DNA of 64,000 bases, from the NCBI GenBank assembly GCA_020080175.1, contig JAGHQL010000088.1, positions 44,186 through 108,185 of the forward strand, written 5' to 3'. Under the pieces are notes generated by a model that did not search any database, had not been told where the DNA came from, and worked only from the letters and a program-made list of their open reading frames with translations. Of this stretch, positions 58,956 to 64,000 are shown piece by piece (positions within the stretch are counted from its first letter, which is position 1; every line of letters begins with the position of its first letter). The DNA comes from Glutinoglossum americanum. Taxonomy: Eukaryota > Ascomycota > Geoglossomycetes > Geoglossales > Geoglossaceae. Made by a program: the position numbers and the translations under genes.

Positions 58956-60123
58956 TTAGCAACCAAAGCCTAACCCAAGATTAGCCAATCGACTCACGAT
59001 CCAAAAGGTGACGAGTATAGCACTAACGAATTCTCCCTGCGGAATGCCATTCGCGAATTTCTCCAGCCCTGCAAAGTGTTCTCTTACGTTCGTGGCCTCC
59101 ATCTCCGTCTCCCATCCCATTCGAATGAGCTTCTTCATCTCAAGAACGCACGCGCGGTTGAGCTGATATCCACCCCATGTATCCTCTGCATGCTTGCGGA
59201 TGTCGGATAGGAAAGAGGGTGTTGAGGGGAGGATCTTGTTTAAGAAGCCGCAAGCGAGGAGTTCAGACGCTGGGATCTTCCGCGCAGATAGGAGGGCTTC
59301 GTTAGCCTTAGAAAGGCCGAGCCGTTTGGCGAATGTATAGCTAGAAATAATAAGTCACTAGATATGTGTCGTGAGAGAGATGAGACAAACCTCGCGCAGC
59401 CTTCCCCAACCAACCCAAGGGTCACAAACGGCGTCAGGAGAAACGACTCTTCCGTAGCACTGTGATTGTCGGGTTCATGAGGGTGACTGTTTTAATGAGC
59501 GAGGCGTGGCATATCCTTACTAGATAAAATCCGAATGTGCAATAAGTGCTGCTGAGAGGCCAACGGCTGGTCCATTCATAGCCGTGATGAGGATCTTGGG
59601 GTGCGAGAAAAACGCCCTGGTAACGTCGATGTTGACTGCAGTGTCTGCAAGACGTTAGTGATTTCGGAGAAAAAATGGTAGAGGGGGTTTGAGAGACGAG
59701 ACAGGTGGCAAGCCAAAGCTTCCTTGCCGCCTCATCCTTCGCGAGTGCCTGTTCTTTATCCGCATGTACAATCACTCCTCTGTCTTCCAAGTTAACGAGT
59801 CTCAGTGAGCACCGAGAGAATGCCTTACGCCGAGAAGTACCGCCCTGTTCCTATCACAATAGTAACGATAACTTCATCGTTGGCAGCTGCTTCGCGCAAC
59901 CGCTTCGCAAGGAGGGAATAGTGTTCTATGGTGAGGGCGTTGAGCTTATTAGGCCGGTTCAAGGTAATGACTGCAACGATGCCATGAAATTCTAACAGCC
60001 TGTCAGAATCCACCATCTACTAACGCTCTCCGTGGTTGCAGAACAACAGTAGCTAGTTACCCCCAGGATGCCCACCGCCGATTACTTACCTAAAGTGATC
60101 GAATCGTTAAATTCTGTAGCCAT
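58956..60123 (-). CDS. Enoyl-CoA isomerase/hydratase (crotonase family)
   Basis: Six exons (60123-60090, 59991-59829, 59779-59703, 59644-59521, 59459-59391 and 59340-58956) join in phase to 283 aa. Crotonase signatures appear in order: GIVAVITLNRPNKLNALTIE, VIGTGRYFSAG (first oxyanion-hole strand), SHPKILITAMNGPAVGLSAA, then LIAHSDFIYATEESF (second oxyanion hole), PFVTLGLVGEGCAS (helix carrying the catalytic Glu), FAKRLGLSKANEALLSARKI and GFLNKILP. The pattern fits fungal peroxisomal delta3,delta2-enoyl-CoA isomerases, which shift double bonds of unsaturated fatty acids for beta-oxidation. No clear C-terminal SKL-type signal is visible; the end (LVTFWIVSRLANLGLGFGC) may follow an unspliced last intron (GTGAGT at the junction F-W-I|V-S). 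Hydratase activity cannot be excluded. Confidence 0.85.
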
Positions 60124-60794
60124 AATACCGCTTCCTAGGCAAAATTGGAGAGAAGGCAAAAAACGTTTGGAGGCTAGCAAGTGGGCTGGGGAACCGGCGC
60201 TCAAGTTTATCTAACCACTCAAGGGATTCTAGCACAGGGTGGAACCCCAATTTCTCCTCCCGACCTCGAAAGCCCCACCAGTTGCCAGGAGGTGCATAAA
60301 GTAACGTCATTCTGTAGCGTTTGCAGGGAATACTCAACCGAGGCTAGTGGCCCTAGAAAGTTGTGAAACGGAGACATTAATTAACTTGGTTCCTGCTACG
60401 CTGGGTTGAACAACAGGGGTGACGATTCTCGAAGGCCCGCATCGGAGTCAAGCCCGTAACCAATCGGTAGGTATGTATGCTAGCAAGCCCTCACGAGCCC
60501 TTACAAACCCCTGTGATTAGGGTTACCTTACACCTTGGACAAGGTTACTAGACCTTGTTTCGTGTCCATGAAAGCCCCTGCCAGGCCCGAACTCCCTCGG
60601 GCTGAGCAATCCGTGTCTGGGCTTCCCCGCACACTCTAGACCCCGAACTTGTTTCTACAATATCTAACTTCCCGCCGCGGAGTTCTGGCCCCAGATTTCC
60701 AAGTTAAGGAGCACCCTTTAGATTGGAATAAAATATTTTCATAGACTAGACAACAAACACCTCGTCTAAGCGCCAGTGCTAGAGAAGCTAGAGT
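60124..60794. other. Divergent promoter region
   Basis: 671 bp between the isomerase gene (minus) and the transporter gene (plus), transcribed away from each other; a possible shared promoter. No other gene seen. Confidence 0.45.
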
Positions 60795-62510
60795 ATGGCT
60801 CCAGGGGGTCAAACGTCGACGGCTACCGGGAAACAAAACGACACCGATGTTGAGAAATTAGCAAAACCGTCTGACAAATTCATCCTCGACTGGGATGGCT
60901 CTGGGGACCCAGAGAACCCGCGAAACTGGAGTTTGGGAAAAAAGATTTGGACATCATTCGTACCAGGACTCCATATGTTTACCGTGTGAGTGAATCTACG
61001 CCTCCCACCCACCCCGGTGTGATAGTCCTGACGTGCTACTGCGTCATCTGTCCTGGCAGGACTTTTGGGACTTCAGTGTATGCCTCTGGCATAGTTCAAG
61101 TTCAGAAGGAGTTCGGGGTTAGTCAAACTGTGGCGCTCCTCGGGCTATCCGTCTATACTCTAGGTTTAGGTACAACCCTCTCTCGAAAGAGCAAAATAGA
61201 GACGCAATCGGTGTGCTGACGATAGCTGTCGCACTGAGAAGGATTTGGTCCAATGATCGGAGCTCCCATTTCAGAAGCTCGTGGCCGAAAAGCGGTTTAT
61301 TTGATTTCTCTCCCAGTCTCCCTACTCTTTACCCTCGGCGCGGGACTTTCGAAAACCCCTGAAGCACTAATTATCTGCCGTTTTTTCTCGAGCGCCTTTG
61401 GTTCCCCTGCTCTTGCTGTCGGTGCTGGGACAATCGCTGACATTTGGGATCTGGAGAAAGGCGGCGGTATGGCTTCTGCGGTGGTTATTCTGGCGCCATT
61501 CATGGGTCCAACAGTAGGCCCTCTTGTTGGAGGTTTTGTGATTGAGTGGAAGGATGACTGGAGGTGGCTAATGTGGAGTATCTTGATTTTGGGCGCACCC
61601 ATACTGCTGTGCACTCTTTTCACGGAGGAGACGTCGAAGAAAGAACTCCTTAAGCGTAGAGCCGTCAGGCTTGGTAAACCACTTCCACCCAAACCGCCTA
61701 CCACACAGGCCCTAAAGATGCTCATCGTTGTTACGCTCTTCCGCCCTTTGCACATGCTTCTCACCGAACCAATCGTTACCTTCATATCTCTCTACGTTGC
61801 ATTTGCATTCGGGGTATTTTTTGCGTTTTTCGACAGCTTCCCGTATGTATATGGCCAGGTATATGGGTTCGGTCCGGAGCAGGTTGGTATGGCATTTCTA
61901 GGAGTACTTGCCGGGTCCGTTTTAGCCGTGGTTACCTTTGGATTGTTCGATTGCACGCTTTACAGGCTGGCTAAGAAGAGAGCTGCCCATGGTAAACAAC
62001 CGCCCCCAGAGGAGCGTCTTTACACGAGCATGGCTGGAGCCTTTGGGCTACCGTTGTCATTGTTTTGGTAGGCTTTGGGAAGCCCACTTCCACGCTTGGG
62101 CTAACTGATTAAGGTTTGCATGGTCCGCTCAACCCACCGTGCCCTGGGTGCTCCCTATTCTCTCCGGAATTCCCTTTGGATGGGGCAACGTATCTCTCTT
62201 TGTAAGTTTTTACCCGTCCCAATCGCGGGTAGGCCAGCTGATTAGAAAGTTGGGAACAACGACATATTTGCTCGACGTTTACCATGCCCTTACTGGCGCG
62301 TCAGCACTGGCCGCAAACGGGTTTTTACGCTACTTGTTCGGTGCCGCATTTCCACTTTTCACAAATCAGATGTATAGGAATCTTAGCATCCCATGGGCGG
62401 GTAGCCTGCTGGGCTTTTGCAGTATTGCTCTTATGCCAGTGCCTTGGGTTCTCTACAAGTGGGGTCCCGCCATTAGGGCGAAAAGCACATATGGAGGAGG
62501 GAATTACTAA
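60795..62510 (+). CDS. DHA1-type MFS exporter
   Basis: Exons 60795-60985, 61060-61169, 61242-62067, 62114-62201 and 62250-62510 (introns 74, 72, 46 and 48 nt) give 491 aa. The cytosolic head contains DWDGSGDPENPRNWSLGKK, the W-D-G-x-x-D-P-x-N-P-x-N-W motif that precedes TM1 in fungal drug:H+ antiporters. FGTSVYASGIVQVQKEFGVS, then GFGPMIGAPISEARGRKAVY, spans TM2 and the MFS A-motif loop. Motif C-like APFMGPTVGPLVGGFV lies in TM5. A charged central loop (EETSKKELLKRRAVRLGKPL) separates the two six-helix halves. Family members export toxic or specialised metabolites through the plasma membrane; the substrate here is unknown. The last intron is a multiple of three, so its retention would insert 16 residues without a frameshift. 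Confidence 0.9.
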
Positions 62511-64000
62511 CGATAGACGAAGAGAGCAGGCATGAATTTGAGAAAGGGAGGAGCACTATAGAAGGAAGCTTGATGTCCGGGCACTTGCGCATGGCATTGC
62601 TAGAATGCGCGATCGATGTTGAGAACTCGATGCTGGCTACCAATCATTCGAACGTTACAAGCCCTCTATGAGTTCTTAACGCACTGCGTCTCAATCAGGG
62701 AAAAGGCTAAGCCAGCTCTGATATATCGTTCGTTTAAGTGCCACTTCAGGAGACCGAGGAGTAGCTAGCGTAGAGTCAGAAAGAGCAAATTGAGTTTAGT
62801 AACTAAGAGCTAGGAGAGAGTTAGTGTGCCCAATCCTCTTTCGACGGGCCAAGTACCCGCTTTGGGAGCACCTGTAACTTGCAACGGTCTCCTAAGGTAT
62901 TTCCCAGCCTTAAACAAATGCCAAATTTACTCATAGAAAAGTATAAGGAAACCCCTTGATCGTGAGCCTAGCAATTGCACCCAGCGGCACGAGGGATAAA
63001 TTCTAGCAAAGCGGGGCATCACACACAGTACATTCACCGGGCCCCAGAAGGGTAGGCCTATGCATTGTAAATCTCGTGTTTTTATTCGCACCGTTCTATA
63101 TGTGCCGTGCCCGTCCTGCTACTACGACTACTGACCTGTCACTCGCTCTGACTCTAACTCTAGACCATGATTCTGATCTCCACTCCTATTCTTTCTCATC
63201 CCACTGCTCCTCCTTATACATCCTCCGGCCCTCTGGCTCTCCCCGATTGTGGGTCTGAATCGCCTCTAAACTCAAACCAGAACCATAAGCGACCCCACCA
63301 AACTTTCACTCGCGTGGTCGTGAATACCAAAGTTGAGCTCGTCCATGGATATTACTGAGAGGGCGCCTGTCCATCACCGAATTACAACTCCGTTAAAAAC
63401 CCGGTACTCCACCTTTGCCAGCCCCAGATTGTGAGTACAGTTGATGGCAGTGGAATTGGGATCTTTTCAGCCTCTAGTATATGGGAATCTGGAGTGATAT
63501 AACTGTGAGATGGACTTCACTCTATTGTTTGACTTGTAGAACCATCACTTTCAAGATTTTAGAATCGAACTTTCAGCATAGCCTGACTTACGAGCAGATA
63601 TTCCTGTCTGCTTAATTGAGTAAGAATATGAATCATAAACTTCCAACTCTCAAGAATAGTCTAGTAGTTGGCCAAAAGGGTTACAGTTATACCTGTTTTA
63701 GATCCTTGGAGCTACTCCTTAGATATCTTTAGTGAGAACTCAACATAACAACATGAGTTCTTGAGAGAGGGACTTTCAATAATGGGTTGTCTATCCAGGT
63801 TTGTACTCCAGAGTGTATGCTTCCTAGCCTACCATTTGAAGGCTACTAACTCTAATCAAAATTTTAGATTACTTAACAGATGGTTAGAATCCTGTATCAT
63901 AAAATCGTATGATGTTTCCGCAGCTACTTCATAGTGCTGAGTTAACCCTAACACTTATTATCCCAGTTATTACACTGTAATAACTGAAAATTGTATGGGG
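62511..64000. other. Right-edge intergenic region, AT-rich end
   Basis: No gene seen. The last about 500 bases are AT-rich with short frames and may be repeat-derived. A perfect palindrome near 63975 is listed separately. Confidence 0.4.
63964..63986. repeat. Perfect 23-bp palindrome
   Basis: CAGTTATTACA and TGTAATAACTG flank a single C. It lies in AT-rich DNA at the window edge; it could be an inverted-repeat junction of a transposon continuing to the right. Confidence 0.75.

Noticed and set aside
1-64000. CRISPR arrays, bacterial operons, ribosome binding sites, rRNA
   Set aside because: The genome is eukaryotic; no direct-repeat/spacer array or rRNA sequence was seen.

Overview
The window is nuclear DNA of a filamentous ascomycete (Pezizomycotina). 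Genes have short GT-AG introns (37-98 nt, usually with a CTAAC-like branch point), lie on both strands without operons, and belong to families typical of Leotiomycetes/Sordariomycetes: NACHT-TPR receptors, DUF6536, DUF6594, DUF7924, DUF7730-like, PAQR, secreted Mn-lipoxygenase and DHA1 transporters. Family names are assigned from memory of their motifs; no search was run. Spliced models were built by hand, and reading-frame phase was checked across every junction described.

1-7 kb: the minus strand carries the 5' two thirds of a STAND/NLR-type receptor (DUF7708-like, NACHT, TPR) that runs off the left edge. Next to it is a decayed Tc1/mariner transposon with recognisable inverted repeats, broken by a solo LTR (5-bp TATAG target duplication) and by a second insertion of about 1.5 kb carrying a roughly 53-bp minisatellite. 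7-20 kb: a DUF6536 membrane-protein pseudogene with RIP-type stops and frameshifts, a Cys-rich single-pass membrane protein, a 752-aa fungal multi-pass membrane protein, a stand-alone retropepsin-like aspartyl protease gene, and two DUF6594 membrane-protein genes placed tail to tail. 20-31.6 kb is gene-poor, with one two-exon membrane protein (27.1-27.9 kb) and a Copia-like LTR end. 31.6-36.7 kb holds a multi-pass membrane protein, a disordered Pro-rich protein and a DUF7730-like protein. 36.7-43 kb is a gene desert. 43-48.2 kb holds a four-exon DUF7924-type gene, AT-rich retroelement debris ending in two foldback hairpins, and a PAQR (adiponectin-receptor-like) membrane protein.

51.2-62.5 kb is the most coherent functional stretch: a hotdog thioesterase-like protein, a secreted heme-thiolate peroxidase that appears to have lost its catalytic acid motifs, an intact secreted manganese lipoxygenase, an enoyl-CoA isomerase/hydratase and a DHA1-type MFS exporter. 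Together they could oxidise, shorten and export fatty-acid-derived products (an oxylipin-like module). This is inference from neighbourhood only: there is no backbone synthase or pathway regulator here, and the genes are 0.2-2.2 kb apart. No rRNA, convincing tRNA or CRISPR was found.
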